Shown here: piece by piece, positions 11,701 to 22,419 of the stretch
Layout: each line of letters opens with the position of its first letter
Position numbering within the stretch: position 1 is the stretch's first letter
Source of the DNA: Nephromyces sp. MM_2019
Lineage: Eukaryota; Apicomplexa; Aconoidasida; Nephromycida
Direction of reading: 5' to 3'
Assembly: GCA_015657535.1 (NCBI GenBank)
Contig: JADHZB010001022.1
Span: forward strand, 19,743-83,742
DNA length: 64,000 nt
Translations under genes and position numbers: made by a program
The notes under the pieces: model-generated
The model's input: the letters and a program-made list of their open reading frames with translations, nothing else
Told to the model about the DNA's origin: nothing
Databases searched by the model: none

Positions 11701-14700
11701 GGATAAAGAGGTTTTAATATATATATTTTAAGGCGATTTTGTTTTGAATACATCTTCCAGCAATTTTTTCCTATTCGTAAAATCCTTACATCATTTAATG
11801 TCCAGGAGTAGGCTCAGTACGCTGTTTTAGCTGCTTCTCATGAGCCCTCTCTTTGGCAGTTTAAAATCGCTGTGTGTAAAGACTTTTTTTGCTCTTAGTT
11901 TCGTCTTTAAGAAATCCTGCGAATTGCTGCTTCATTCTTCTTTGTTCTTCTTTATCTTTTTCATTATTCAGCTTCAGTTTTCTGCGTATTTTCATATGCT
12001 GAAGTATATGCATTTGCTCTTTTATTGCCACGCATGCGGTTACCTTCTTTTCAGGTGCATATGAAGCGGAGGAAGTAGGGGTTGAGCATCTACTGAGGGA
12101 TCTCAAGAATGCATCTACTTCAACCCTAGCTACTCGAGTGAGAATGCAGAAGAAAAATCTTCATCATCTGTATTTTTGTTTGACATATTTTTCGCATTCC
12201 AACCCCTTTTTCCCCCCGAAATGTTTTGGATTCCGGTGTATTTACATTGAAGTTGTTTCTGGTGTCTCTCAGTCGGGTGACACTTCTACGCTTGATCAGA
12301 AGTTTCTAGCCGACACCTTTTTGTCTTAGTTTTTGACGAAATATCTTCATTGTGAGTTGTGAGATTAGGTGATATTTCATTCTAGCTGAACATATTCGCA
12401 CATTCATAAGCGTGTCAAAAGAATATTCTTAAGCTGCTAATGGTATTGTTTGCTTTTTATTAGTTTGGGAAGTGAAGAAGCACTTTTCATCTCCTAGTTT
12501 CATACCAGAAAAGAGTGTTTTCCTCCCACATGATTTTCCTTGCGTTTTTTGGATGTTTCACGCATACTATTGGTGTTGTTTTTGTTCGATTTCAGGTCAG
12601 TGATAAACTAAGTAGCCTGCGGATGCTAGTAACGAAGTTACAAGAAATTTCGGAATATCTTGGTATGGTCCTGAACAATAAATTGCCGCAAAATTATGCG
12701 ATTTTACAGAATCTTCAGGTGAAGTTTTCGAGAAAGATACCCTGTGTGTGTTTAGTGGGGAAATATGCATCTCTTCCATGATCATCAAATTAAAGTATAG
12801 CCCTGCTTCTTTTGTTCCTACAGTGCTGAATTCTTTTTCCTGCGTATTCAAGTAGATATGGATAATATCTCTTGGGAACCATTTAAAGAATGTATAATAA
12901 ACTATACATCCTAAATACAATTGTAGAGAAAGTTATTACGATGTTTATAGCTTTTTTTCTTGCAATGTTACCTTCTATAGCCTGTGTGCGAAGGATTTTT
13001 CCTTTCGTTTATTATCCTTTAGTATGCTATCATTTCACCTCTCACAGTGTTGGCTAAAACCTCTTGCAGTTTGATTTTTTCTGCATTGATTTGAGGTTTT
13101 TATTGCCATTTCATATATTCCATGAGGGGCTCTATTTTTCCTTACAAACTAGCCTACTGCCACCCGCTCTTCATCTAGTGTTTTTGGCTTATCCAGCTAC
13201 TCTATGCCTGCGCATATTCTACAGGAAATATTCAGTTCATTGCCTGACATGGAGTCTGATGAGATGGTCAAGTCTTTTGCGATAGAATCTAATGACTCAA
13301 GTCTCTTACTATATCTTGGTTAGTTTAAATTAGAATTTTATTCTTTCTCTTCGCTGTGTGTAGAACCACAATTTTTCGAGCTTCACTGCCTTGTGTGTTA
13401 GCACTGGTGATGCTAGCCTATCTGACTACTTTTGGCATTACTAGGGTCTATTTCTTCACTGGATCCACGGGCTGCAATCTCCTAGAATGACAACATCGAA
13501 TTTTGCTACCTTTGCATCATAGATTGTATCTTGTGCTAATTGAAATGTTTTGAAAAGTACACACTTATTAAGTAGTTACTTGTGTAGAGTGACAATACTA
13601 AATAGCTCATTTGGTAGAGCAAAGGACTGAAAATCCTGCTGTCGGCAGTTGAATTCTGCCTTTAACCACATTTTAGGTTGTTTTAGTAAAAATTTGATTT
13701 TTTAGGATTTTTCTTTATTTTATGATGGTTTTTGAGTTAAATGCTTTTAATCAGAGTGTATTTGGATGGTCTCTTCAAAATACTGCTTTGTTTTTAAGTT
13801 TAATTTGTGTGTGTGCGAGATGAAGATTATTAGGAACAAAATTCTTAGGTTTTATGTTTAATTAAATGATGTTCCTAGGCTCTTTTAGTCAATTTTTTTT
13901 TGTTTCATCTTTTAGCCTTGCTTTGAATATGCTTTATTTGCTGTTTCTTACTCTTTATTGAAATCAATGGGAAACAATGTATTCAAAGTATTCTTCGGCT
14001 CATTTTTTTTTGCCAAATTTGAGCTTATTAGATTTCAGCTTTTTATAATAGGTATTAGGGTTTAGGGTTTATGGGATTAATCCTATTAAAAATGTAAAAT
14101 GAAGATTCATTTATATTTTTTTAATTATTGAACCCAATCTTCTGTCCTCTCAGGCAGCATAGTGAGAGCTATAGTGGCACTGCATGATTTTGTAAACAAT
14201 AAGCTGGAATACGATCGAAACTTGGAGTCGAGATATGAGGTCAGATTTCCATTATATATTTTTTGTGTAGTTTGCCAAGAAAAAGTCGTGAACTATGTGT
14301 GTGAGGGTGTTTTTTGTGTGTTCGCGTCTGTGATGGCGCTAGGTATATCTGTGTGCCTCAAGTTATTTGTTATATCTGTGTGTGTGAGGGTACTGGGTAT
14401 ATCTGCCCGCGAAGGTGCTTTCACTATTATGAGCCTGCCGTTGGCCCTGCATGTTTAAGAGTCGCGTCGCTTTTTATTTTGAGGAGAAGCTATTTTTTTT
14501 GGGAATCTTCCCGTGTTCTTTGATTTTTTTCCCAGTATAATATCATAAGAAGATGCAGCTTAATTGCAGTTCATGTTCAGTTTTCCTTCTCTATGATTGA
14601 AATTTGTCAATTGTAGTTTGCTAGTCGCCAAAGCATTTTTTCCAACTTCTTCTACTCTTTCGCAAAATCATAATGGAAGCATTAAATCGGCTTCCTCCTC

Positions 14701-15224
14701 ATTCTAAAACTGAATCTAAATGAGTCGATGATTTCACCTCTTCAAAGAGGCTAATCTCGCGGCTTGTATGTGCAGTAATATGTGTATAATCTACCATCCA
14801 GCCCTGCAAGTTTGTTTTGTATTCGTAGAAAATAATAGCTTGAACCCTACTAAATCTTTGCGATAATTGCTCATACCTCGGGGTATCTCGGTACCTTAAT
14901 TTGATTCGGTTAAAAGAAGGTCCTCTCAAACCTGCTTAAGACGCTTGTCTCATGTTGAAGTCGCTCTCTAATATAAGCATGCTTTATTTTTTCCTCCTAC
15001 TGCAATTTATGCATAAGTTGGTAGATTAGAATGTTTTTATGCAATGAATCTTAGGCGTGATTAATGGTACGCACCCTTTGGCATACTTGCAGACGAGGAA
15101 GCTTGGGTTGAGGGACTCAAAACCTGACCCTGACTCCGTTGGCCTTGAAGAGGTGGGTGGTGAAGGCAGTGAAGACAGCCAGGCTGCGAAGAAATCCGGA
15201 GAGTCTACTGGAAAGAATGACTGA
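8789..15224 (+). CDS. RPN8: 26S proteasome lid subunit RPN8/PSMD7 (eight exons, complete)
   Basis: Exons are 8789-9040, 9931-10065, 11278-11374, 12055-12137, 12596-12718, 13225-13318, 14154-14239 and 15093-15224. All have GT-AG borders and matching phases, giving 333 aa against about 324 in human PSMD7. The start chosen is the ATG giving [14 protein letters not shown], which aligns with the family N-terminus. The MPN domain covers roughly residues 5-140 ([32 protein letters not shown], GWYSTGPK). The His-x-His and Asp of the JAMM zinc site are absent, as is normal for RPN8, which is catalytically dead and pairs with RPN11 in the lid. The helical C-terminal half follows ([39 protein letters not shown]), then a charged tail. 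Introns carry repeats and a tRNA relic. Confidence 0.96.
9140..9310 (+). repeat. CA-rich low-complexity tract in RPN8 intron 1
   Basis: Alternating purine-pyrimidine sequence (CACACA, CGCATATACATA, ACACACGGGCACACACAC) gives open frames on both strands, none with the look of a real protein. This is the one long tract inside a recognised gene where CA, not TG, lies on the sense strand. Confidence 0.8.
10285..10585 (+). repeat. Three imperfect copies of a 118-136 bp unit in RPN8 intron 2
   Basis: The block CTCAATACATACAAAAATAG, followed by AGCAAGCAT or AGCGAGCAT, recurs with CAATACATAC at 10301 and 10419 and CAATGTATAC at 10555. The first two copies also share CTATGAATTTGTGTGTT downstream. Confidence 0.75.
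10985..11215 (+). repeat. 12-bp TTGAGCTTATTN array grading into degenerate CTTCTTTTTG repeats
   Basis: Four 12-bp units (TTGAGCTTCTGG, TTGAGCTTATTG, TTGAGCTTATTT, TTGAGCTTATTC) start at about 10989. They decay into GCTTCTTTTTG-type units up to about 11215. The array lies in RPN8 intron 2, just upstream of exon 3. Long open frames on both strands (Leu/Phe-rich on plus, Lys/Gln-rich on minus) are by-products of the repeat. Confidence 0.8.
13596..13668 (+). pseudogene. Organelle/bacterial-type tRNA-Phe(GAA) relic in RPN8 intron 6
   Basis: A 73-nt cloverleaf can be drawn. The D stem is GCTC/GAGC. The anticodon stem has four pairs around loop CTGAAAA (anticodon GAA, Phe). The T stem GGCAG/CTGCC is perfect with a 7-nt loop TTGAATT. 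Between anticodon and T arm it reads GGACTGAAAATCCTGCTGTC, the pattern of bacterial and plastid tRNA-Phe and not of eukaryotic cytosolic tRNA-Phe. The acceptor stem is broken: 5' TACTAAA against 3' TTTAACC pairs only at four inner positions. The 3' end reads ACA where an encoded ACCA would be expected in a bacterial gene. The T loop lacks the usual TTC start. The best reading is a nuclear copy of an apicoplast or bacterial tRNA gene, decayed. Confidence 0.65.
14055..14071 (+). repeat. Short interstitial telomere-type repeat
   Basis: TTAGGGTTTAGGGTTTA gives two perfect TTTAGGG-type units inside RPN8 intron 6, followed by a degenerate TATGGGATTAA. Confidence 0.8.
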
Positions 15225-16314
15225 AGCTTGCATTACTTATTGGAGATGCTCTGTGTGTAGTGGGATTAAGTTAATCTCGAAACGCCGATTTTTTTAACAG
15301 TAAAAATGACTGTAACTTGTAAGTACCAAGTACATGAAAAGAGGCGTATGCTTTTTTATATTTTGTTCGGTTCAAGTGTCAGCAGACATGACTGATATAT
15401 ATCATTGGGCACTACGCTATTCTTTACTAATTATTATCAAATGGAATTCAGAGGTGAAGATTTTGTGGAAAAGATATATGTGTTGTGGTATGATTTATTC
15501 TACTGCTGGAGTAATTGGAAAAAGTCCTATTGTGCTTTCCTTGATATTGTCACGAAGTTAAGCTCCATGACCTCAATTTGCTTATGGTAACAGCTGGTCA
15601 TTTCTGGATATCATTACCTAATGGCTGGCCTGTGCTGCGACCCATCTATGGTCATCTTTGAAAAGTGGAGCGGAACAAAAAAGTATAGACACTTTTTTGT
15701 ATCTTCAAAGCATCCAATATAGAGGCAAACCCTAAAAGTTGTAGCAAATTTTGCATATGTGAACGACAGGAGTGTCAAATCTCGGTATTTTAGGGGTTGG
15801 CTATAAATCTTGAGGGAAGATTTTATTCATATTATCATGCACTTAACATCGCGTAGGCGTTTTATAGAAAACGCTGGTAGTTTTCGTCCAACTTGATTCG
15901 TGCAGTGAATTAGGTGGGAGCAGAAAAAAGAGGTTTTTTACGGGATAAAGGGCCTCTTGTATGGTGTTTTTTGTGTGTGCGTCGTAGTCAGTATCTTAGG
16001 GCAACGCTACTATTCAGTAATAAAGACGCTCCTGCTGGTGTAGCTTCTTCAAATTTACATTGTTTTATGGACCATCTAAGGCTATTGTGAATATAGTATA
16101 TTCAAATATTTTTCATTTTCATCTTTCTTTCACAACTTTGGAAAATGTGAATTGTCTTTTCCCGCTGCGCATGACCTGGAGACTTCAGCTATTATCAGTA
16201 TAAGTTAAAATAAACGTTGCTTCGAGGTTGTGTAATTGCTTGTCTATACTCCAATCTTTTGCAAGCTCCACAGTGTAACACTTGCTCAAAAAATAGTGAA
16301 TCTTGTATAAATTT

Positions 16315-16392
16315 ATAGGCAGATTTAACAGATGCAACAAGTCCATGAGCAGATAATATATTTATAATCCTACCAAAGTTTACTTTCTTCAT
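16315..16392 (-). pseudogene. Short-chain dehydrogenase fragment, 3-hydroxybutyrate dehydrogenase type
   Basis: The minus strand reads GRIINILSAHGLVASVKSAY, preceded by MKKVNF. This matches closely the segment of bacterial-type D-3-hydroxybutyrate dehydrogenases around the catalytic Ser and Tyr (GRIINIASAHGLVAS..KSAY). In an intact enzyme the Tyr is followed by VAAK, supplying the catalytic Lys. Here the frame continues KFIQDS, with no GT donor that would rescue it, and no N-terminal TGxxxGIG glycine motif was found nearby. An acceptor-like TTTCAG precedes the block, so a diverged exon is possible, but decay is the simpler reading. Confidence 0.5.
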
Positions 16393-16436
16393 ACCTGAAA
16401 CAGTATATTTTATATTAATTACTAGATTTTGGCGTA

Positions 16437-16568
16437 GTATATCCAGAGTAAAACACGATAGATTATATGTAGGTTGTATTCATCTTTTCAGATTTAATAG
16501 TGGTATATCCAGAGTAAAACATGGTAGATTATATGTAGGATTTACTCATCTTTTCAGATTAGTAGAGC
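16437..16568 (+). repeat. 66-bp tandem duplication
   Basis: TATATCCAGAGTAAAACA plus the following GATTATATGTAGG and CATCTTTTCAGATT recur at a spacing of 66 bp (16438 and 16504), with a few substitutions. Confidence 0.85.
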
Positions 16569-16696
16569 TAATATAGAAAGCTTCTACCGTATCAATACTG
16601 TATTTGATTGCGTATTTTTTATACATTTTGCGTTACTCGGAATCGCTAAAGTCCGCAGTGTGGAGTTAAAGCCGGGAAATGAACTGGATTATTTAG

Positions 16697-16846
16697 GGTA
16701 AAACTTTCATCGGAGTAACTGCTGCTTACGCCGTGTTAAAACAAGAATTTTCAATCGTTTAAGGTGACTGTCTTGATACTGTAGAAACTATCTCCAAGAG
16801 TTTAATTGGAGGATTTTATATGGGTGATATGAATATTCTAAAATTA
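16697..16846 (+). pseudogene. Possible FAD-dependent oxidoreductase (DadA-like) N-terminal fragment
   Basis: One plus frame reads FIGVTAAYAVLKQEFSIV, then a stop, then GDCLDTVETISKSLIGGFYM in the same frame. This resembles the FAD-binding N-terminus of D-amino-acid dehydrogenase/oxidase family proteins (IGVTxAYxLxKQGFSVT, then an ETSxxNGG-type motif). The in-frame stop and missing upstream glycine motif make it a relic if real. The assignment rests on pattern memory only. Confidence 0.3.
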
Positions 16847-16849
16847 GGC

Positions 16850-16966
16850 TTGGTAACTATATCCACCTCGTTGGGGGAGTAAGCCATGTAGTTCGTACCA
16901 TTTTCTCTCATGGAGAAAGCGTAATATTCTTTGATAAAGAAGAGAATAACATACCAATAAAAGTAT
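16850..16966 (+). pseudogene. Possible GalE-like epimerase N-terminal fragment
   Basis: A plus frame reads LVGGVSHVVRTIFSHGESVI followed by FFD. This looks like the Rossmann start of extended short-chain dehydrogenases such as UDP-glucose 4-epimerase (VTGGAGYIGSHVVRxLLxxGxxVxVxD), with the AGYIG part missing. The frame ends after about 35 codons. It lies directly beside the FAD-oxidoreductase-like fragment in the next frame, so the two may come from one inserted piece. Confidence 0.3.
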
Positions 16967-17269
16967 GAGTAGCTGCAACTGTATTGTTCAGCGGCAGTAA
17001 TGTGTTGTGGAACTAGTTCTTATAGGCAGGACACGAATCATCCCGGGGCATTGTTCAGCTAGTGCATTATATAAAAGTCCTGGGAAGCTACCATACCTCT
17101 ACGGGCATAACCATAGAATTCCGCAGTATAGAAGCTTTCTTATTCCCACAATAAGCTTCCCGAAATCTTCGCTGCTGTCACAGTTCGTCGTTTCAGGAAC
17201 ATGCAAATTGAATTGTACCATCTCGTCGTTTTATGGCACTCCATCTTCTTAAACCCAGCACCCAGCGCT

Positions 17270-17400
17270 CCAAGTTTTGCTTAGCGCATCTTGGTATAAA
17301 GTAAATTTCGAAAAAATTCTATCTATAAAGAGACACGCCAAAACAATAACTATAAGGAACTCCCTCTTAGTTACTTCCGTTACACAGTCTTTGTAAGAAA
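17270..17400 (-). pseudogene. Hydrophobic fragment, possibly from an NADH dehydrogenase subunit
   Basis: The minus strand reads VTEVTKREFLIVIVLACLFI followed by DRIFSK. The pattern of a charged (K/R)REFLI start, then a hydrophobic run and a conserved bend, resembles the last helix of NuoM/ND4-type subunits. No flanking part of such a gene was found. Low confidence. Confidence 0.18.
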
Positions 17401-17849
17401 ATAATCTGATCAAGAGGTTAGTCCAACATGGTCTTGCTGGCAATCAGCCGTCGCACGACCCCGTAACAAGATATTTTGAATCAAAAATACTTGACTATTA
17501 AGTGAGTTTCCAGCTAGAAACTTTGAGCGTAAAAGATTCTCTACAAAATAGCTTACAGGAAGGTTTAACAGTGTTGTTAGGGCGAAGGTTGCCGCCTATT
17601 TTACGCAGTTACCATAGCAAATGAGGGAGCCCACTCCAATCACTAACTAGAGTAAGGACAAGCAGAACTCAATCAAATCACAAATACTCAAGCACAGCTA
17701 GTGAAAGTCTTTTATCGCACGCTATGCGGCATGGGTTTGAGCGTATTGCGGGTGTGCGTCGTGGATATGTGTTGTACGGGTTGGATGTGTGCTGCATGTA
17801 TGTCAATGCTAGTTAATTTGCAGGTGTGTGCGGGGGTGCTGGAAGTATA

Positions 17850-17925
17850 TCTGCGTCTCGGTGTTGCGGGTACATCTATGTCTCGGTGTTGCAAGCATGT
17901 TTGAGTCTGGGTGTTGCATCCATAG
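17850..17925 (+). repeat. 25-bp repeat, three copies
   Basis: CTCGGTGTTGC or CTGGGTGTTGC recurs at 17857, 17882 and 17907 with similar flanks (ATCTGCGT, ATCTATGT, TTTGAGT). Confidence 0.8.
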
Positions 17926-18917
17926 CAACCAACACACAACTAGGTCGCCAAGGCTTGGAAGGGTTCAAAACGGCTATTTCTTGCTGCGAAACATCCTTGA
18001 TGCTTTTAGCACCACTTCGCAGAAGCGTAGTTGCTCAAATTAAGAAGAAATTCCGGGTCAGCGCTATGGAAAATTGCGTATTCCAGCAACGATAAGACAA
18101 GGTACTAGAAGCGCGTTGTAAGATTGAATTACTGTAGCAACAAGTAAGTTTCTATTAAAAAATATACTGCATAAAAGGTTTTTTGGTTATTTCAGGCGGA
18201 CTAATCAAAGAAGTGTCTGCCAAAGGCCTAAAATTGCTAATCTCGGTATGATAACATCGGACAGAATGTATCATTTAAGAAATTGTCACCTACCCCTGTC
18301 CTTTCAAATGTGCCCTCCACAGGAATGCAGTTCACTAGTAGGAGGGGTAGCGCAGGATACTCGTTAGGGATCGAATTAAAAATGTATCGAAAGAATAAAA
18401 ATTATTTTAATTATATAAATCTATTTACTTTGTTTTGCATGCTTTATACTTGGCACTTCTAATCTAATTTCTTGTTTTACAAGTAGGCTTGCACAGGTGA
18501 ATGGGTATATATGCGCAACGGCACGCACAATCCATATATATTCCAACCAAGAGAAAGAGTTAATCGGTTTCCGTAAGCAGGCTATACAAAAAATTTTTTT
18601 TGCAGCAAAGAAATTTCGATCATTATGGTGGCACTAGTTTGAATGTATAGCATCTACAAATCAAGGAAAAACAGAATCATTTCGACCGTGAAATATGGGT
18701 CCCAAAAACTTCAATTCTAAGCAGAAAAATTTAACTTAACTACCGAACAGTCTCGCAAATCCTCAAATATTTACACACATGGTTATTTCGCTAAGCTCAT
18801 TAAAAAAAAATGGCGAGTGCCGCAGCGTAAGTGAACCTTTCTAAAAATTAATCCAGAAAATTACTCGAAATTTCTGGAAGTGCCTCGGACACTGCGTATT
18901 TATGCTCGCGCACTTAC

Positions 18918-21900
18918 GAAGAGTACCCGCATAGCTTTTACTGAGGTCACAAAAAAGATTGGTATGTTAAATACAAAAATCTGAATCAGGTTGCCTTCGC
19001 TATCAACTAAAGGTAACTTCTGAATCAGGTTGCTGTCGCTATCATCTAAAGGTAACTTCTTCCAAAAGAACCCCTAAGAAGTTCCAAAAATTTTTTTTTT
19101 AAAAATACGCGCAAGTGAGTACTTCACATATTCTTCCTTCCCTTTAGCAATGCTTTATTTTTTTTAAGACTTCCCCGGCCATAAAAGGGAATACTGCTTC
19201 CCATAAACTTCATACTTACTATGAAGACAAGAACTAAGCCACACGGCACTACAGCTAAGACTATAAAAGCCCATAATTTCGAAGATATTACACCCTCTGA
19301 GTTTGACCGTGGTTTATTCTCTCCACCCTGCGAGAAGGACCGCAAAGACAAAAATAAAATTAACCGGTGGAAAAAAAGCTTTGAAATATACACAATACAT
19401 CAAAAAAGAAGCAACTAAAAACAAACAATTACAAGCATGAAAAAATATGGAGCACACATTGCAGCTACTCCACAACTGGACCGTAACAAAGATAACATCT
19501 CCAACATCAATCTATAAAATATAGTTCTTATAAAAAAGCTGTAGCACACAGCCAATTAATCCACAGGGGTTTACAATTAAAATGATGCTGGAATTACAAC
19601 CATGTGGGTAACTTATTCAGATAAACTACTCTTATCTTGACATCGTAAACTTTCTAGCTTTAGAAGCATAAATACTGCATATTAAAAAATTTTGTGCTGG
19701 AGCTGGGCCATACCAGTACTTCAAGGAGCATCTCTTCTAGCAAATTCAATTGAACAACATTAAATCTGTGAGGAGTCACATTTTCCACCCGAGTTAAGCA
19801 TTTGCTCGCCTGAGCAGGCTCTAAGGGTATCAAGCTAGAGTGCTTTGCCTGTATAGTTTCATCTATGTTAGCAAAACAAGCAACCCAGGCACTATAAGCC
19901 AGCAGCCTAAAAACATCAGTATCTCTCATACCCTAAAAACAGCAATGAAACGTAAAGAAATGACACTCTCATTCGCACGCGAGGTTAAGAGAAAAAACTC
20001 ATCTTTTGACGTATTTACTCATGCCAAAATTATCTTCCAAAGGACACGAATGCACATCTATAACGCAGTGCTAAGCACACCTATATAACGACATGAAAGC
20101 GTTAAGTTTCCAATCTTAATAAAGATTAAAAGCAGAGCCATATAGCCTAGAGATAAAACGAAAGCTTGAGGATGCCAGAGGCAGATAGATCCAAACAAAA
20201 GGAATGGACACTGCTTACAACATTAAGAACCCTCAAATCAGTAGGCCACCATCAAAGTCCTAAAAACTATTTTTTCAGAATCTAGATAACCGTGAGCTCA
20301 TGTTAGATTGCATGTCAAAGATAAGAGTAGGCGAAGAAGATAACAGTGAAGAGAAGGAAAACAGTCGCGATATATCATTTCAGCCAACATAACAAAAGCG
20401 TCGAACAGATGAATTGAAACAAGTGGAATCAGGAAATTTCATGCTTTGTGAACCTTGCAGTATCATCGAAAGCTTGCGATAGAGGAAGAAGTATGCATTA
20501 GAAATCTTCATAGGATTGCAAGAAGAACACGAGTGTACATACACTATCTCAGAGTAGCAAGATTGTGTGCAAAATCTTCAAAGCACCAGCCTGAATAGAA
20601 GAATGTCAAGAAATATTATTTTGCCATAAAATGATCAAGTATTGCTCAAATCCTTGAACTTAATAGCTCGTAGAAACAAAAATATAAGCATCAAGATTAA
20701 AGTAATAAAATGCTGGGTTGAAATAAAACATTGAAAAACGCATAGCAATATAATATTTCACATAAAATTTCCAACGCAATATACCCTAATTAATAATATT
20801 TTAGACTTCAAGCATTGAACTGATAAAAACGGTATATAATGAGTGTATAGCAAGTACCACAAGCAACTGATAGCATTAATTGTTATCCAGCCACTAACAT
20901 TAATTATGGCTAGTTCTTTGATATTTTCTCTAGCAGCATCCTTGTTCGCCGAAAAAAAATTATCCGTAATTTCTGCGCATATCCGAAGCCTATTCTTTAT
21001 GCTAGCCTCAGTCATTCTTTCCACTAGGCTGTCGGATTTAACAATGATACAGATAAATAAATTGAAGATGAAGAAAACTTAAAAATGTGTAAAAACAGCT
21101 CAGAGGGACATGAAACAAGCAGAAACAGAAATTAATGCATAGCATCACTACAATATGAGTGACTCAATTAGATGAGGAAAAAAATTTAACGCACTACAAC
21201 TACGAAAATAGATCCAAAAAAGCTTTTTAATCCAGAGAAGATAGCACTTATGCACTATCGTACCTATGGTAAATAGCAATTGTGGCCGTAACACTTATTT
21301 TTAAAGATATATCGCTAGCTGCTCATACGGATTCAGGAATGCAAGGAGAGTAAAAAAACACACCCAGTTATCGGGTATTGCAAAAAGACTAATCGTAGTG
21401 TGTCACAATCTCGAAATTAATCCCCGTTTTATACCGACAATCATCAGATCAGTCATACTTTTCAAGTATCACAATAATCTATAAGCACACGAATCTTCGC
21501 TAACACATACGAATAGAAAAAACTAGGAGCAGGAATTAAGAGAATATTCTCATCATGACGTCGCTAATGAAGCGTGATATGGCATAATATTGAACTAACA
21601 ATTCTGGGGAAGATGCTTTACATATAGCTAGGAAACGAAAGCGTAGCTCAACCTTATTATGGGAAATAAAAAAACCTCTGATGCCGGATAACTTAACACG
21701 AGCGAGCATATCTTGTGCTGTGATATATTTGAAAAAAACATCTGTCGCAAGTGAAACAAAAGTTAAAATACAACTTTTTTTTCCGCTGAAAAACGTTTTA
21801 TTGGAAAACGAACTTTCTACCGCAAAAATAAATGCCATTTATTCTCTGACCATTGTGAGGGCGAGAGACTCTGCATCTATAACCGAGCAATATATCAAAG

Positions 21901-22419
21901 AACGCTCTAGAATAACTTAGTATTGGGATTCTTCGCCATGCAGTGTACATGTTTCTACGGTCTTAAGCACGGCACATGCTAAGCATAAAAAAAAAATTAT
22001 TTTCCTTCTTTCATTCAATCGCCTGTTCTGAGCCAACCCGTTTAGAGTCTACAGCATATTTAGTAAAAAAAATTTCTTCCGGCAATAAATGATAATTGCA
22101 GCATCAGAGTGAACAGAGACCTATCCATCATTGCATCAGAGTACACCTTGTCACCGGAGCTATCCACTAGAGCATTGGAGTAGTAGGAAAGATCTTGCAA
22201 ATAGGGTATCAATGACTCAAATACGCTCTCAAAAATTTTGATGGAGGAAGGAGCATTTTCATCTGGAATTACTTTATAGGAATTCGCATCCGAAGTAAGC
22301 GCCATGACAAGCATGGGAGGCCCCATTCCCCCCGTAACATCTGATGCCCATCGAGGAGAATTCAAAAATTCAAGATGGGAGCAACAAAGCAAGATGGCAA
22401 AGCAAAAAAAGCGAAACAT
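18918..22419 (-). CDS. Unrecognised secreted/type I membrane protein, partial exon model
   Basis: Three exons are well supported. The first, 22419-22147, starts at an ATG and encodes 91 aa with a signal peptide (MFRFFCFAILLCCSHLEFLN) and ends on an AAG/GTGTAC donor. Exon 19327-19220 encodes a single transmembrane helix (LWAFIVLAVVPCGLVLVFI) and ends on GTAAGT. Exon 19073-18918 follows in the same phase with GFFWKK and a tandem 13-residue duplication, ending on GTAAGT. Likely further exons include about 21815-21700 (TFFSGKKSCILTFVSLATDV), about 21030-20890 (KNRLRICAEITDNFFSANKD) and about 19912-19705 (NVTPHRFNVVQLNLLEEMLL). Joining them into one gene is inference, as internal phases were not all resolved. 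No family was recognised. The 3' end lies left of 18918. Confidence 0.45.
18981..19058 (-). repeat. 39-bp in-frame tandem duplication in a predicted cytosolic tail
   Basis: Two 39-bp copies start at 18981 and 19020. On the minus strand they encode KLPLDDSDSNLIQ and KLPLVDSEGNLIQ, directly after the predicted transmembrane exon. Period and frame are both preserved, which supports coding. Confidence 0.85.

Larger units (their letters stand above)
15225..18917. other. Intergenic region with decayed gene fragments and small repeats
   Basis: Beyond the RPN8 stop no intact gene was recognised. The stretch 16.3-17.4 kb carries several protein-like fragments on both strands that look like decayed bacterial-type genes (listed separately), together with a 66-bp tandem duplication and a 25-bp repeat. 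The 3' end of the minus-strand gene at 18918-22419 must lie in the right-hand part, but its terminal exon was not found. Confidence 0.4.

Noticed and set aside
16640..17250. Mitochondrial DNA insertion (cox or cob fragments)
   Set aside because: Translations in all frames gave no cox1, cox3 or cob motif; the visible similarities are to soluble oxidoreductases.
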